Shown: positions 34,842 through 44,931, counted from the first letter of the stretch. The stretch: DNA of 64,000 nucleotides from Pantoea rwandensis (GCF_002095475.1 NZ_MLFR01000006.1:1-64000), one strand, 5' to 3'. Notes: generated by a model not told the origin, from the letters alone. Numbers and translations are program-made.

Positions 34842-36209
34842 TTAATAAGCACGCAACGTGCGAAACACTGCTGCGACTTTACTGGCATCTTTAATGCCTG
34901 GCGCGGATTCAACACCGGAGTTGAAGTCGAGACCCGAGCAGCCAAGTTGTGCGGCTTCAACGCAATTATCTGCACTGAGCCCTCCTGCCAGCAGCACATT
35001 GCTCAGGTCTTCACCTTGCAGCAATGACCAGTCGAAACGCTGTCCGCTGCCACCTTGGCCATTATCAAACACGTAACGATCAACATGCGGCCAATCGCGT
35101 GCTGGAAGGTGGCTGCTGATGCTCAGCGCCTTCCAAATTTTCACCTCTTCAGGTAACGCGTTTCGCAGTTCTGCTACAAACGCGGGGTCTTCGTCACCGT
35201 GCAGCTGAACTGCGGTGAGGTTCAGTGATGTCGCTTTCGCTACAATGTCACTGATGGACGCGTTGCGGAATACACCTACGTATTTCAGAGGCGCAGCCAA
35301 CATCACGTTTTGAGCTTGTTCAGTGCTGACTTTGCGCGGCGAGCCTTCAGCAAAAATGATCCCGCCATAAATGGCGCCCGCTTCATACGCACTGCGCGCA
35401 TCTTCAGGGCGGGTCAGGCCACAGACTTTATTGTCGCCTAACAGTACGCGACGCACGCCAGCATTGAGGTCCGCTTCTTCCATTAACGCTGAGCCAATCA
35501 GGAAGCCATTCGCGAAGTGGTTTAACTCGCGTACTTGTGCATAGTTGTGAATGCCTGACTCACTGATTACCGTCACACCGTGGCCCAGACGTGGTGCCAA
35601 CTGGCGCGTGCGGTTCAGGTCAATCGAGAGATCGCGCAGATCGCGGTTATTAATCCCGACCACTTTCGCTTCCAACGCAATAGCCCGCTCCAGTTCTTCT
35701 TCATTACTGACTTCAGTCAGTACGCCCATCTTCAGGCTATGCGCAACGCCTGCGAGTTGACGGTACTGTTCATCATCCAGGACGGAAAGCATCAGCAGGA
35801 TGGCATCAGCCTGATAGTGACGCGCGAGATAAATCTGGTAAGGATCAATGATGAAGTCTTTGCACAACACCGGCTGAGTGATTGCAGCACTGACAATCGG
35901 CAGAAATTCAAAGTCGCCTTGAAAGTACTTTTCATCCGTTAACACGGAAACGGCGGAAGCGTAATGGCGATAGACACCTGCGATAGAAGCCGGATCGAAA
36001 TCTTCGCGAATCAGGCCCTTAGACGGTGACGCCTTCTTGCATTCAAGGATAAACACCGTGCGTGTGCCGCGCAGTGCATCGTAAAAGTGACGTCCAGCAG
36101 GTTGTAAACTGTTCTGGAAGGTGGACAGCGGCTGCTGTGCTTTACGTTCTTCAACCCAGACAGCTTTGTCCTGAACGATTTTCTCTAAAACGGTGCCCTT
36201 AATGCTCAT
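34842..36209 (-). CDS. trpC: Bifunctional indole-3-glycerol-phosphate synthase / PRA isomerase
   Basis: The fused TrpC-TrpF enzyme, 455 residues, catalysing two consecutive steps. The N-terminal IGPS barrel (about 1-255) has [20 protein letters not shown] and VISESGI. The C-terminal PRAI barrel (about 256-455) starts at [12 protein letters not shown] and has VQLHGDE and the catalytic Asp in GLDFNSGVE. The ATG at 36209 lies one base after the trpD stop, with GAGGATGAG as ribosome-binding region. Confidence 0.96.
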   Translation of the reverse strand: MSIKGTVLEKIVQDKAVWVEERKAQQPLSTFQNSLQPAGRHFYDALRGTRTVFILECKKASPSKGLIREDFDPASIAGVYRHYASAVSVLTDEKYFQGDFEFLPIVSAAITQPVLCKDFIIDPYQIYLARHYQADAILLMLSVLDDEQYRQLAGVAHSLKMGVLTEVSNEEELERAIALEAKVVGINNRDLRDLSIDLNRTRQLAPRLGHGVTVISESGIHNYAQVRELNHFANGFLIGSALMEEADLNAGVRRVLLGDNKVCGLTRPEDARSAYEAGAIYGGIIFAEGSPRKVSTEQAQNVMLAAPLKYVGVFRNASISDIVAKATSLNLTAVQLHGDEDPAFVAELRNALPEEVKIWKALSISSHLPARDWPHVDRYVFDNGQGGSGQRFDWSLLQGEDLSNVLLAGGLSADNCVEAAQLGCSGLDFNSGVESAPGIKDASKVAAVFRTLRAY

Positions 36210-36210
36210 C

Positions 36211-37209
36211 TCATCCTCTCGCTGCCAGAGCCACAACGCGCTCGTACGCCTGACCGCTACGGATGGCGGTAATGGCACGCTGTGCGTTGTCGCGCAGATC
36301 TTCATTTCCAAATACTTTCAGCAACATTGCGACATTCACCGCAACGGCCTGCTCATGGGCGGGCTGGCCTTTACCCTGAAGTAATCGCGTTAGAATGTCA
36401 CGGTTTTCTTCCGGAGTGCCGCCTGCCAGCGCTTCTTTATCATGGAAGCTAAAACCAAAGTCTTCAGGCGTCAGTTGATAACTGGTGATCTCACCGTCAC
36501 GTAACTCTGCAACCTGTGTTGGGCTGTGCAGGGCAACTTCATCCATACCGCCACCGTGCACGACGGCCGCACGCTGATAGCCAAGTACTTTCAGGGTTTG
36601 GGCAATCGGCAGCACCAATTCTGCGCTGTAGACACCAATCACCGCCAGCGGAGGACGCGCAGGGTTAATTAATGGCCCCAGTACGTTGAACAGCGTGCGG
36701 GTTTTCAACTGTTGGCGCACCGGCATCGCGTGACGGAAGCCACTGTGATACTGCGGGGCAAACAGAAAGCAGACGTTAAGATCGTCCAACGCCTTCCGCG
36801 CTTTCTCTGCTGGCATGTCCAGATCAATGCCAAAGGCCGCGAGGAGATCGGATGAACCGGATTTGCTCGATACGCTGCGGTTGCCATGTTTTGCCACTTT
36901 CAACCCGCAGGTTGCTGCCACAAAGGCACTGGCTGTAGAGATATTAATGCTGTTGCTGCCGTCGCCGCCGGTGCCGACAATGTCCGCAAAGGTGTAGTCG
37001 GGGCGTGGGAAGGGCTTCGCATCTTCCAACAGTGCGGTGGCTGCCCCGGCAATCTCTTCCGGGCGTTCGCCGCGGACTTTCATGGCAATCAGCGCGGCAG
37101 CGAGTTGAGTCGGCTCAAGCTGGCCTTTGATGATGGCGCTGAACAGCTGGTGGCTTTCGGTCTGGCTCAGGGTTTCTGCCTGATACAGTTTTTCCAAAAT
37201 AGTTTGCAT
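36211..37209 (-). CDS. trpD: Anthranilate phosphoribosyltransferase
   Basis: Transfers phosphoribose from PRPP to anthranilate. A stand-alone 332-residue enzyme, not fused to the amidotransferase as in E. coli. Key motifs: PRPP-binding [14 protein letters not shown] (about 79-92), [15 protein letters not shown], and the PLINPARPP region. ATG 37209 is 6 bases from GGGAG, slightly better placed than the ATG at 37212 just before it. Behind trpG in the same operon. Confidence 0.95.
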   Translation of the reverse strand: MQTILEKLYQAETLSQTESHQLFSAIIKGQLEPTQLAAALIAMKVRGERPEEIAGAATALLEDAKPFPRPDYTFADIVGTGGDGSNSINISTASAFVAATCGLKVAKHGNRSVSSKSGSSDLLAAFGIDLDMPAEKARKALDDLNVCFLFAPQYHSGFRHAMPVRQQLKTRTLFNVLGPLINPARPPLAVIGVYSAELVLPIAQTLKVLGYQRAAVVHGGGMDEVALHSPTQVAELRDGEITSYQLTPEDFGFSFHDKEALAGGTPEENRDILTRLLQGKGQPAHEQAVAVNVAMLLKVFGNEDLRDNAQRAITAIRSGQAYERVVALAARG

Positions 37210-37222
37210 CATAATCTCCCTA

Positions 37223-37804
37223 TTACTTCGCCAGCGCCCAGGCCAGCGTTTGCTCTAACAGACGCGCGCCCTGGGTGGTGAGAATGGATTCGGGGTGGAA
37301 CTGGAAGCCACACACACGGTCGGCATCGTGGCGCACGGCCATCACCATGCCGTTGTAGCTGGCGTTAACGGTCAAATCGGCAGGCGTATTACTGCCAACC
37401 AGCGAGTGGTAACGGGCCACGGGCAGCGGATTGCTCAACCCAGTAAACATCGCGTCACCATCGTGGTTAATAGAAGAGGCTTTGCCGTGCAGAATCTCAC
37501 CGGCCTGACCGACGTGACCGCCATAGGCTTCGACAATCGCCTGATGGCCGAGGCAGATGCCGATGATGGGCAGACGGCCGCGCAGCGCTTGCAGTAACGC
37601 AGGCATGCATCCCGCATCTTTCGGTGCGCCAGGTCCAGGCGACAGCATCAGTATGGGATTCTCCATCTGCTGCAGACGTTCAATCAGCAGTTCAGCAGGC
37701 ACGTTATTGCGGTAAATCACCACGTTGTGGCCAAAGGTACGCAGCTGATCAACCAGGTTGTAGGTAAAGGAGTCGATGTTATCGAGCAGCAGGATATCGG
37801 CCAT
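37223..37804 (-). CDS. trpG: Anthranilate synthase glutamine amidotransferase component
   Basis: Supplies ammonia from glutamine to TrpE. A free 193-residue class I amidotransferase with the nucleophile Cys in GICLGHQAI (about residue 84), the oxyanion GPGAP, and the catalytic His-Glu in FQFHPESI. The start overlaps the trpE stop by one base (TGATG), coupling the two subunits of one complex. An in-frame upstream start at 37822 is rejected since it lies within trpE. Confidence 0.95.
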   Translation of the reverse strand: MADILLLDNIDSFTYNLVDQLRTFGHNVVIYRNNVPAELLIERLQQMENPILMLSPGPGAPKDAGCMPALLQALRGRLPIIGICLGHQAIVEAYGGHVGQAGEILHGKASSINHDGDAMFTGLSNPLPVARYHSLVGSNTPADLTVNASYNGMVMAVRHDADRVCGFQFHPESILTTQGARLLEQTLAWALAK

Positions 37805-39366
37805 CAGAAAATCTCCTTGCAATGATGGGCAGTGGCGATGGCACGCAATACCGCGCGCGCTTTATTGCGGCTTTCATCGGCTTCCGCTTGAGGTTGAGAA
37901 TCGAGAACCACGCCCGCTCCGGCTTGAACCGTGGCAACACCGTCTTCTACCCAGGCAGAACGAATAACGATGCAGGTGTCGAGATCGCCATGAGCGGTGA
38001 AGTAACCGACCGCACCGCCGTAGCTTCCGCGACGCGTGCCTTCTTTCTCAGCAATCAGCTGCATCGCGCGGACTTTAGGTGCGCCGCTCAACGTGCCCAT
38101 GTTCATACAAGCGCGATAGGCATGCAGGACATCAAGATCGTTGCGCAGCGTACCTACCACGCGTGATACCAAATGCATCACGAACGAGTAACGGTCCACT
38201 TTGGTCAGATCCGCCACGTAGCGGCTGCCAGGGACACAGATGCGCGCCAAATCATTACGGGCCAAATCCACCAGCATCAGATGCTCTGCCAGCTCTTTGT
38301 GATCGGTGCGCATTTCGAGTTCGATACGGCTGTCCAGGTCACGGTCCAGTGAGCCATCTGCATGACGTCCACGTGGACGCGTGCCGGCAATCGGGTAGAT
38401 CTCAATCTGGCGTGAAGTGGCGTCATACTTCAGTGAGCTTTCCGGTGAGGCACCAAACAGCGCGAAATCCTGGTCCTGCATGAAGAACATGTACGGGCTG
38501 GGATTGCTGTGCTTCAACGTGTCGTAAGCGGCCAGCGGTGAAGGGCAGGGCAAGGAGAAGCGGCGCGATGGCACCACCTGGAAGATTTCGCCAATGCGAA
38601 TCGCTTCCTGCATCTCACGTACCACACTGCAATACTCTTCATCGCTCTGATTGGTGCTGAGCGCCATGTGCTCAACGCGCTGTACCGGTAACGCCGGGGC
38701 AGGTTGCGTCATTTGGCCACGCAGTTGCTCTATGCGGCTTTGCAGGCGCTGGAATTCGCTGGTTGAGGGGCTAAACAGGCTCGCCTGCAGGCGGGCGCTG
38801 CGTGTCTGATGATCGATCACCAGTAACGTCTCGGCCAGGTAGAAGCAGTAATCTGGGCAGCTCTGTTCGTTACGTAATGATGGAAGGTCTTCAAAACCGG
38901 CCACCAGATCGTAAGCGAACAATCCCCCGAGGAACATGGCTTCACGCTCTTCGGCTGGGCTGTTGACCAGTTGAGGAATCAGGCGTAGCGCATCGAATAC
39001 CGACAAGGCTTTCAGGCGCGAGTCTTCATCATGTAAACCCTGCGGCTGCGGGAAATGCAGTTCGCGGCCATCTGGACGAGCCTGAATGCGAACTTCTTGC
39101 GGCAGGGCCTCGTCCAGCAGCGGCAGAATCGCGCGGCCATTTTCGGAGAGGGCCTGCAGCGTGACGACATTGCCCAGCGCGCTGATGCGCAAGGCGCTAT
39201 CCACAATCAGCAAACTCTTGAGGTTCTGTTTGCTGTCGATATCGGCAGATTCAAGCAGCAACGTTGCTGGACGTGCGCCGCAAATTTGATGAAACACTGC
39301 GGCCGGATCTTCGCGGTAGGGCGCGGTACCGGTAATCAACTTCAATGTAGGTTTCGCATTAGACAT
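37804..39366 (-). CDS. trpE: Anthranilate synthase component I
   Basis: Commits chorismate to tryptophan. The 520-residue protein equals E. coli TrpE in length. The N-terminal feedback-inhibition motif LLLESADI (about 36-43) is intact, implying normal tryptophan inhibition. The C-terminal chorismate-binding domain has [33 protein letters not shown] and [14 protein letters not shown]. First structural gene behind the trp leader. Confidence 0.97.
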   Translation of the reverse strand: MSNAKPTLKLITGTAPYREDPAAVFHQICGARPATLLLESADIDSKQNLKSLLIVDSALRISALGNVVTLQALSENGRAILPLLDEALPQEVRIQARPDGRELHFPQPQGLHDEDSRLKALSVFDALRLIPQLVNSPAEEREAMFLGGLFAYDLVAGFEDLPSLRNEQSCPDYCFYLAETLLVIDHQTRSARLQASLFSPSTSEFQRLQSRIEQLRGQMTQPAPALPVQRVEHMALSTNQSDEEYCSVVREMQEAIRIGEIFQVVPSRRFSLPCPSPLAAYDTLKHSNPSPYMFFMQDQDFALFGASPESSLKYDATSRQIEIYPIAGTRPRGRHADGSLDRDLDSRIELEMRTDHKELAEHLMLVDLARNDLARICVPGSRYVADLTKVDRYSFVMHLVSRVVGTLRNDLDVLHAYRACMNMGTLSGAPKVRAMQLIAEKEGTRRGSYGGAVGYFTAHGDLDTCIVIRSAWVEDGVATVQAGAGVVLDSQPQAEADESRNKARAVLRAIATAHHCKEIF

Positions 39367-39390
39367 TATTGTGTTCTCTAAATTTCGCTC

Positions 39391-39417
39391 AAAAAAAAGC
39401 CCGCTCGGTGGCGGGCT
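39391..39417 (-). terminator. trp attenuator terminator
   Basis: On the minus strand AGCCCGC-CACCGA-GCGGGCT followed by T8, located between trpL and trpE: the classic attenuator (3:4) hairpin. Confidence 0.92.
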
Positions 39418-39435
39418 CAGGTATCTGCACAGCGG

Positions 39436-39519
39436 TTACGCAAATTGTGCACGACGACGTCGCCCGTTAAAGGGATTATCGCGCCACCAACCTTTTGCAT
39501 GCGTAACGAAAACAGCCAT
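39436..39519 (-). CDS. trpL: trp operon leader peptide
   Basis: A 27-residue frame, MAVFVTHAKGWWRDNPFNG then RRRRAQFA, with the tandem Trp codons (residues 11-12) at which ribosomes stall when tryptophan is short. It lies between the trp promoter and the attenuator hairpin. About twice the length of the E. coli leader (14 residues) and with an arginine run after the Trp pair. Confidence 0.9.
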   Translation of the reverse strand: MAVFVTHAKGWWRDNPFNGRRRRAQFA

Positions 39520-39553
39520 GATTGAATACCCTATGCGTGTGAACTTGTGTACT

Positions 39554-39582
39554 AGTTAACTGGTTCGGGTGAAAAATGTCAA
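39554..39582 (-). promoter_or_regulatory. trp operon promoter with TrpR operator
   Basis: Minus strand TTGACA (39577-39582), 17-base spacer, TTAACT (39554-39559), the same boxes as the E. coli trp promoter. The operator core ACTAGTTAACT (39551-39561) overlaps the -10 box, so TrpR with bound tryptophan would block RNA polymerase. Confidence 0.9.
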
Positions 39583-39649
39583 TACCCTTTTTCAGTCTGG
39601 GGCAAAATCGTTATCATGCCAGCCGGTTTATGCAGTTGCTGGAGTTACC

Positions 39650-40534
39650 TTGTCGGATATCGCCCGTTTTCCCCTCTATGATTTACACAGCCATACGCAA
39701 GCATCGGATGGTTTACTGACACCTACTGCGCTGGTGCAGCGTGCCGTTGAGATGAGAGTCGGTGTGCTTGCCATTACCGACCACGACACCGTTGCGGGTG
39801 TGGCTGAAGCGCAACAGGCGGTGTTGCAACAGGATTTGCCGATTCATATTCTGGCGGGACTCGAAGCTTCCACGCTGTGGGAAAATCACGAAATTCACAT
39901 TGTGGGGTTGAATGTGGATTGCCAGCATCCGGTCTTGGTCGAATTTCTTGCGCAGCAGCATCAATGCCGGGCGGATCGCGCGCTGTTGATTGCGGAGCGG
40001 CTGGAACGTGCACGCATACCGGACGCGTTAGCGGGCGCACAGCGCCTGGCTCAGGGCGGTGTCATAACGCGCGGCCATTTTGCCCGTTATCTGGTCGAGA
40101 TAGGCAAAGCGGATAACATGGCGCAGGTCTTTAAGAACTACCTTGCGCGAGGGAAAACCGGCTACGTGCCGCCGCAATGGTGTACAATTAAACAAGCTAT
40201 TGATGCCATTCATCATTCTGGTGGTGTCGCCGTACTCGCACATCCCGGCCGCTATGGCTTGTCAGCAAAGTGGCTTAAGCGATTGATTGCCCATTTTGCA
40301 GAAGTCGGGGGGGACGCCATGGAAGTGGCGCAGTGTCAGCAAGCACCTAATGAACGGTCACAGCTGGCGACTTATGCTCGCGGTAATAAACTGGCGGCAT
40401 CGCAGGGATCAGATTTTCACCAACCCTGTCCGTGGATAGAACTGGGGCGCAAATTGTGGCTTCCGGGCGGCGTGGAACCCATTTGGGAACGTTTCCCCGA
40501 GTTAGCACCGGCCTCGGCTATTGAAGACAGGTGA
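39650..40534 (+). CDS. rnm: PHP-domain 5'-3' exoribonuclease TrpH/RNase AM
   Basis: The E. coli ortholog (YciV, RNase AM) trims 5' ends of rRNA precursors and degrades 3',5'-bisphosphonucleotides. The 294-residue PHP protein has the metal-binding motifs DLHSHTQASDG (about 12-22), ITDHDT, the Glu in LAGLEAST, AHPGRYGLS and SDFHQP. I choose the TTG at 39650: GGAG lies 5 bases upstream and the register matches E. coli. A GTG frame from 39569 would put the start in the trp promoter. Divergent from the trp operon. Confidence 0.9.
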   Translation: MSDIARFPLYDLHSHTQASDGLLTPTALVQRAVEMRVGVLAITDHDTVAGVAEAQQAVLQQDLPIHILAGLEASTLWENHEIHIVGLNVDCQHPVLVEFLAQQHQCRADRALLIAERLERARIPDALAGAQRLAQGGVITRGHFARYLVEIGKADNMAQVFKNYLARGKTGYVPPQWCTIKQAIDAIHHSGGVAVLAHPGRYGLSAKWLKRLIAHFAEVGGDAMEVAQCQQAPNERSQLATYARGNKLAASQGSDFHQPCPWIELGRKLWLPGGVEPIWERFPELAPASAIEDR

Positions 40535-40546
40535 TATGAGGTTTTT

Positions 40547-41167
40547 ATGAGTCAATGTTTTCACATTCATCCCGATAATCCACAGCCGCGTCTGGTGAAT
40601 CAGGCGGTAGATTACCTTAATAAAGGTGGCGTCATCGTCTACCCAACCGACTCCGGCTACGCGCTGGGCTGCCGTTTGGAGGAGAAGAATGCCATGGAAC
40701 GCATCTGTCGGATTCGTCAACTGGATGGCAATCACAACTTCACGCTGATGTGTCGTGATCTGTCTGAACTGTCAACCTATTCGCAGGTTGATAACACGGC
40801 GTTTCGTATCCTGAAGAATAATACCCCAGGCAGCTATACCTTCATTCTGAAGGCGACCAAAGAAGTCCCGCGTCGTTTAATGAATGATAAACGTAAAACT
40901 ATCGGCTTACGCGTACCCTCAAATCCAGTGGCGCTGGCCCTGTTGGAACGTCTGAATGAACCGATGATGTCAACTTCGCTGATGCTACCAGGCAATGACT
41001 TCACCGAATCGGATCCAGAAGAGATTCAGCACAGCATTGGTAAGCTGGTGGATCTTATCCTTGATGGCGGCACTCTGGGCCAGCAGCCAACAACCGTGAT
41101 TGATCTCACCAGCGATACACCCGTTGTGGTGCGCGAAGGGGTCGGCGACACGCGCCCGTTCCTCTAA
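40547..41167 (+). CDS. yciO: YciO/YrdC/Sua5 family protein
   Basis: A 206-residue protein of the YrdC/Sua5 fold, the same length as E. coli YciO. Features: YPTDSGYALGCRLEEKNA (the KRxSxN-type pocket region is altered to RIRQLDGNHNF), and CGPGTYT-equivalent PGSYTFILKATKEVP. YrdC and Sua5 make threonylcarbamoyl-AMP for tRNA t6A, but YciO has diverged and its role is uncertain. 12 bp after rnm, likely one operon. Its stop directly abuts that of the convergent protease gene. Confidence 0.93.
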   Translation: MSQCFHIHPDNPQPRLVNQAVDYLNKGGVIVYPTDSGYALGCRLEEKNAMERICRIRQLDGNHNFTLMCRDLSELSTYSQVDNTAFRILKNNTPGSYTFILKATKEVPRRLMNDKRKTIGLRVPSNPVALALLERLNEPMMSTSLMLPGNDFTESDPEEIQHSIGKLVDLILDGGTLGQQPTTVIDLTSDTPVVVREGVGDTRPFL

Positions 41168-41824
41168 TCACACGTGGCCGGGCGGCGTTAGCGTTGTCGG
41201 GCCAATATTCTGTTCCAGCCAATGCTTGAAATCACCATAGGGAATATACAGTGAGACATCTTTAAGGATGACTTGCTTGCTGCGTATATTGGAGATTTCA
41301 TGGCTGTAGCCGACGATCACACCGCCAATTGTCTGGTCGGCATTATATACCGCGCCGCCTGACATTCCTTGCACAACGCCGGCATTTGATGCCATCGCCA
41401 TACACGGTCTTTTATTCCATTTATTGGTGATGGCAGTGCGTGCTAAATTTACGCCGCTTGATTCAACCGGCATGGCTGAAATAAAGCTGTAACCGTACAT
41501 CTTAATCGGTTCACCAACTTTACTGGTGCGGAATTTTGCCAGAGTTTCAGGGCTATTCTTGTGATAGATAATGGCGACATCACAATAGGGATGATAAGCC
41601 TTAACACGTTGAACAGCGGTCGTTGCCACGTGTGCAGCTGTCAGACTATATTCAGGTGTTAAAGGGATGGTGGTGCCGAGGATACCCAAACCCAGCACTG
41701 TCGGGATGCCTGTCACGCTCATATCAACGTGTTCAAGCGCCGTACGACTGTACTCAGTGTGGCCCACGGAACAACCGCTCAGTGCCAGCGCAGCAAGCGC
41801 AGGCCAAAGCAGGGTGGTTCTCAT
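41168..41824 (-). CDS. Trypsin-like serine protease lipoprotein
   Basis: A 218-residue precursor with lipobox LSGC (Cys18) and a chymotrypsin-like fold. A plausible catalytic triad is visible: His65 in LTAAHV, Asp82 in YCDVAII and Ser155 in GMSGGAV. The oxyanion Gly and following GGVIVGYSHE fit the family. Cys81 and Cys141 could form a disulphide. Expected to be membrane-anchored and to act in the periplasm or at the surface. Not part of the E. coli order; substrate unknown. The stop adjoins the yciO stop with no gap. Confidence 0.8.
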   Translation of the reverse strand: MRTTLLWPALAALALSGCSVGHTEYSRTALEHVDMSVTGIPTVLGLGILGTTIPLTPEYSLTAAHVATTAVQRVKAYHPYCDVAIIYHKNSPETLAKFRTSKVGEPIKMYGYSFISAMPVESSGVNLARTAITNKWNKRPCMAMASNAGVVQGMSGGAVYNADQTIGGVIVGYSHEISNIRSKQVILKDVSLYIPYGDFKHWLEQNIGPTTLTPPGHV

Positions 41825-42203
41825 GATGAGTTGCCTTAATTTTCAGCATGCCAGTAAAATCCCTGGTGAAGACTTTCGACATGCAAATTAAATTCATTCC
41901 ATGAATGAATTAACGCGTCATTTCCCGTGCGCGCCGGATTATATTATCAACGAAATAACGCAGTGATCGTTAATGGCTTGTTAGATAATCAAGTGTAAAT
42001 AGTAAAGATTTCGCTTTATAAATACGATGCACCGGATTTCAGGGTTAAATTTTACACATATTTTTTTCAGAACAATTCATCAAATTTAATCTGAATCAAA
42101 TAATGTGAAAATACAGACTTAATCCAACCTGCAGTGCCAATTAACTAGTAATTTATTATTACTGGAGTGATGACCCTAATTTATCTCATGTATCTGGAGT
42201 TTT

Positions 42204-42296
42204 ATGCTGTTTTTAAATTTGGCTTTAGATTTTATGTTTGGGATTATCCTTAAGCACGGTGAGCAATGCTACCAAAGCAGTCTTGAGATGGGCTAA
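42204..42296 (+). CDS. Candidate 30-residue hydrophobic peptide
   Basis: ATG at 42204 has GGAG five bases upstream; the frame reads MLFLNLALDFMFGIILK then HGEQCYQSSLEMG and stops. The N-terminal half could be a membrane helix. No homolog recognised and no promoter assigned; may be chance in AT-rich DNA. Confidence 0.25.
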   Translation: MLFLNLALDFMFGIILKHGEQCYQSSLEMG

Positions 42297-42512
42297 TGTA
42301 TCATTGGGCTAAAGTGGGATGAACAAGCAGGCTTATCATGCTGAAGGTAAATAACAAAAATTCAAGGGGTTGGCTTCATCGGTATCTTAGGTCCGCTGGG
42401 CAATCAATCAGATACGCAAATATATTCATCAGTGGCACGGATCGTGTGACGTAGCCTTTGGCCTTTATTATCGGCAGCAAAGGAAAAGGTGTTAACGAAA
42501 CTTGCGTTAGTG

Positions 42513-42518
42513 TAAAAT
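42513..42518 (+). promoter_or_regulatory. Probable rluB promoter -10 box
   Basis: TAAAAT at 42513 with TG directly before it; a weak TTAACG at 42492-42497 lies 15 bases upstream. It would give a leader of about 120 bases before rluB. Confidence 0.45.
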
Positions 42519-42643
42519 CGCGGGCCGCATGAGATTGCCGAAGTCAGGCAAAGCGGTAACAGATTCTGATATGGGAGTTGGTAATCCCTGTATCTTACCT
42601 CTTCTTACCACGACGCCTGGGAAGGCGACAACGAGGCTGCTCC

Positions 42644-43546
42644 ATGAGCGAGAAACTACAGAAAGTATTAGCGCGCGCCGGTCACGGTTCGCGCCGCGAA
42701 CTCGAAACAATGATTTCAGCCGGACGCGTCAGCGTCGATGGCAAATTGGCGACGCTGGGCGATCGCATCGAGAGTGATAAATCTCTTAAAATCCGTATTG
42801 ATGGCCACTTGGTTTCAATTGCTGAGTCCGCGACTGAAGTGTGCCGCGTGCTGGCGTATTACAAACCAGAAGGTGAACTCTGTACCCGCAATGATCCTGA
42901 GGGTCGCCCAACCGTGTTTGATCGCTTGCCACGTCTGCGTGGTTCGCGTTGGATTGCCGTCGGCCGCCTGGACGTTAACACCTGCGGTTTGATGCTATTC
43001 ACGACTGACGGAGAGTTGGCCAATCGCTTGATGCATCCAAGCCGTGAAGTTGAGCGTGAATATGCAGTACGTGTGTTTGGTGAAGTCGATGACGACAAAA
43101 TTCGCCAGTTAAGCAAAGGCGTGCAGTTGGAAGATGGCCCTGCATCGTTCAAAACCATTAAGTTTGCTGGCGGTGAAGGCATCAACCAGTGGTACAACGT
43201 TACTCTGACTGAAGGCCGTAACCGTGAAGTTCGCCGCCTGTGGGAAGCGGTGGGTGTGCAGGTAAGCCGTCTGATGCGTGTGCGTTACGGTGACATTCAG
43301 TTACCCAAAGGCTTGCCGCGTGGTGGCTGGATGGAAATGGAGTTACCCGCAGTGAACTACCTGCGTACGCTGGTGGACATGCCAGAAGAAACGGTGACTA
43401 AAGTCGCGGTAGAGAAAGATCGCCGTCGTACTAAGGCCAACCAGATTCGTCGTGCGGTGAAACGCCACAGTAATGTGAGTGGAAGCCCGCGCCGTGGTGG
43501 TGCAAGTAGCAGCCGCAATGGTACCAGTAAAAAACGTGGTGCCTGA
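42644..43546 (+). CDS. rluB: 23S rRNA pseudouridine(2605) synthase RluB
   Basis: A 300-residue RsuA/RluB-family enzyme. An N-terminal S4 RNA-binding domain (about 3-62, [19 protein letters not shown]) precedes the catalytic domain with the Asp in [17 protein letters not shown] and the [15 protein letters not shown] segment. The basic, Ser/Gly-rich tail (about 255-300) is typical of RluB. ATG 42644 follows GAGG and gives the E. coli start (MSEKLQK). Confidence 0.95.
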   Translation: MSEKLQKVLARAGHGSRRELETMISAGRVSVDGKLATLGDRIESDKSLKIRIDGHLVSIAESATEVCRVLAYYKPEGELCTRNDPEGRPTVFDRLPRLRGSRWIAVGRLDVNTCGLMLFTTDGELANRLMHPSREVEREYAVRVFGEVDDDKIRQLSKGVQLEDGPASFKTIKFAGGEGINQWYNVTLTEGRNREVRRLWEAVGVQVSRLMRVRYGDIQLPKGLPRGGWMEMELPAVNYLRTLVDMPEETVTKVAVEKDRRRTKANQIRRAVKRHSNVSGSPRRGGASSSRNGTSKKRGA

Positions 43547-43554
43547 TGTTGTGT

Positions 43555-43584
43555 TGACGCCGCAGTATGCGGCGTCATTGTTTT
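43555..43584 (+). terminator. Terminator after rluB
   Basis: TGACGCCGC-AGTAT-GCGGCGTCA followed by TTGTTTT. Overlaps the convergent btuR stop codon by two bases. Confidence 0.88.
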
Positions 43585-44170
43585 ACCAGTCTATTCCCTG
43601 CTGTGCCTGAATCCCCGCGTCAAACGCATGCTTTACTGGCCGCATTTCCGTCACGGTATCCGCCATATCCAGCAAGATGCGATGACAGCCCCTACCTGTA
43701 ATGATCACACTTTGATGGGCGGGACGTTGCGAGAGTGCATCCACTAACTCATCCAGGCCCAGATAATCCATGCTGACCATGTAGGTGATCTCGTCGAGAA
43801 TCACCAAGTCTAGCCGCGTATCAGCCAGCATACGCCGCGCTTCTTGCCATACCTTTTGGCAGGCGAACGTATCAGTTTCACGGTTTTGTGTGTCCCAAGT
43901 AAAGCCCGTGGCCATGACCTGAAACTCGACGCCATGCTGTTCAAGCAGATTGCGTTCACCGTTAGGCCATTCCCCTTTAATGAATTGCACGGCTGCAACC
44001 GTTTTACCATGCCCACAGGCACGCAAAGCGGTTCCAAAGGCGGCAGTGGTTTTGCCTTTTCCATTGCCCGTGAACACCATTAATATCCCACGTGATTCTG
44101 TCGCGGCGGCAATACGCGCATCCACCTGCTCTTTTAAACGCTGCTGGCGTTGCTGATGACGGTCACTCAT
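43583..44170 (-). CDS. btuR: Cob(I)yrinic acid a,c-diamide adenosyltransferase BtuR
   Basis: Adenosylates corrinoids (CobA/CobO/BtuR family) for cobalamin assembly and salvage. The 195-residue P-loop protein has Walker A TGNGKGKTTAAFG (about 34-46), Walker-B-like LVILDEI and ITGRGCHRILLDMAD. The start overlaps the yciK stop by four bases (ATGA), so the two genes are coupled, the same arrangement as in E. coli. Confidence 0.95.
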   Translation of the reverse strand: MSDRHQQRQQRLKEQVDARIAAATESRGILMVFTGNGKGKTTAAFGTALRACGHGKTVAAVQFIKGEWPNGERNLLEQHGVEFQVMATGFTWDTQNRETDTFACQKVWQEARRMLADTRLDLVILDEITYMVSMDYLGLDELVDALSQRPAHQSVIITGRGCHRILLDMADTVTEMRPVKHAFDAGIQAQQGIDW

Positions 44171-44931
44171 GCGCTGGCGGGTCCTGGTTTACGCCCGGGT
44201 TGTGCATCAAAACTGATGCCCGTTTTACGTCGGCTATCGTCGCCCATTAAATAGAGGTAGAGCGGCATCAAATCGGCCGGGGTCTTTAGTAAATTGGCAT
44301 TCTCATCAGGGAACGCACTGGCACGCATTTTCGTGCGTGTGCCGCCAGGGTTGATGCAGTTAACCCGTAGAGGGCGATTTTTATACTCATCGGCCAGCAC
44401 TTGCATCATGCCTTCGGTGGCGAATTTCGATACCGCATAAGCGCCCCAGCCTGAACGTCCCGTTCGTCCTACGCTCGATGTGGTAAACACCAGTGAACCC
44501 GCATCTGACTTCAGCAACAGCGGCAGCAGGGCTTGCGTCAGATAAAAGGTCGCATCGAGGTTAATTTGCATCACCTCGCGCCAGACGGCGGGATCAAGTT
44601 CGGCCAGCGGCACGATTTCGCCAAGGATACCGGCATTGTGCAGCACACCATCAAGACGTGGCACCAGGGCTGCGATTTGTTCAGCTAACTGCTCGCAGCT
44701 TTCTGGCGTAGCTTGGGATAGATCAAGCAACAAATAAGAGGCCGGTTGCTTATTGAGCTGATTAATCGCCTGTTCGGTTTGTTGCAGCGTTTCGGCGTTG
44801 CGCCCAAGCAAGATAACGCGAGCGCCGTAGCGCGCGTAGGTCAGTGCAGCTTCACGGCCAATGCCGTCTGAAGCGCCGGTGACGAGAATGATGCGATTTT
44901 CCAGTAGATCGCTTTTCGGTTGATAATGCAC
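44167..44931 (-). CDS. yciK: Short-chain dehydrogenase/reductase YciK
   Basis: A 254-residue classical SDR. The cofactor motif TGASDGIG is at about 19-26, the NAG segment is HNAGILGEI, and the catalytic residues are in TTSSVGRTGRSGWGAYAVSK (Ser, YxxxK). The PGGTRTKM loop follows. The physiological substrate is not known. Coupled upstream of btuR. Confidence 0.93.
   Translation of the reverse strand: MHYQPKSDLLENRIILVTGASDGIGREAALTYARYGARVILLGRNAETLQQTEQAINQLNKQPASYLLLDLSQATPESCEQLAEQIAALVPRLDGVLHNAGILGEIVPLAELDPAVWREVMQINLDATFYLTQALLPLLLKSDAGSLVFTTSSVGRTGRSGWGAYAVSKFATEGMMQVLADEYKNRPLRVNCINPGGTRTKMRASAFPDENANLLKTPADLMPLYLYLMGDDSRRKTGISFDAQPGRKPGPASA

Larger units (their letters stand above)
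41825..42643. other. Long intergenic region before rluB
   Basis: 819 bp, very AT-rich from 41880 to 42260, containing the protease-gene upstream region, one candidate 30-codon frame (42204-42296), and the rluB promoter and leader near the end. The frame extending rluB upstream to 42578 is unconserved. No RNA gene could be identified. Confidence 0.5.

Noticed and set aside
37804..39366. Possible frameshift or split of E. coli-type trpGD fusion
   Set aside because: trpG and trpD are each complete with own starts; separate genes are normal in Serratia, Erwinia and Pantoea-type enterics.
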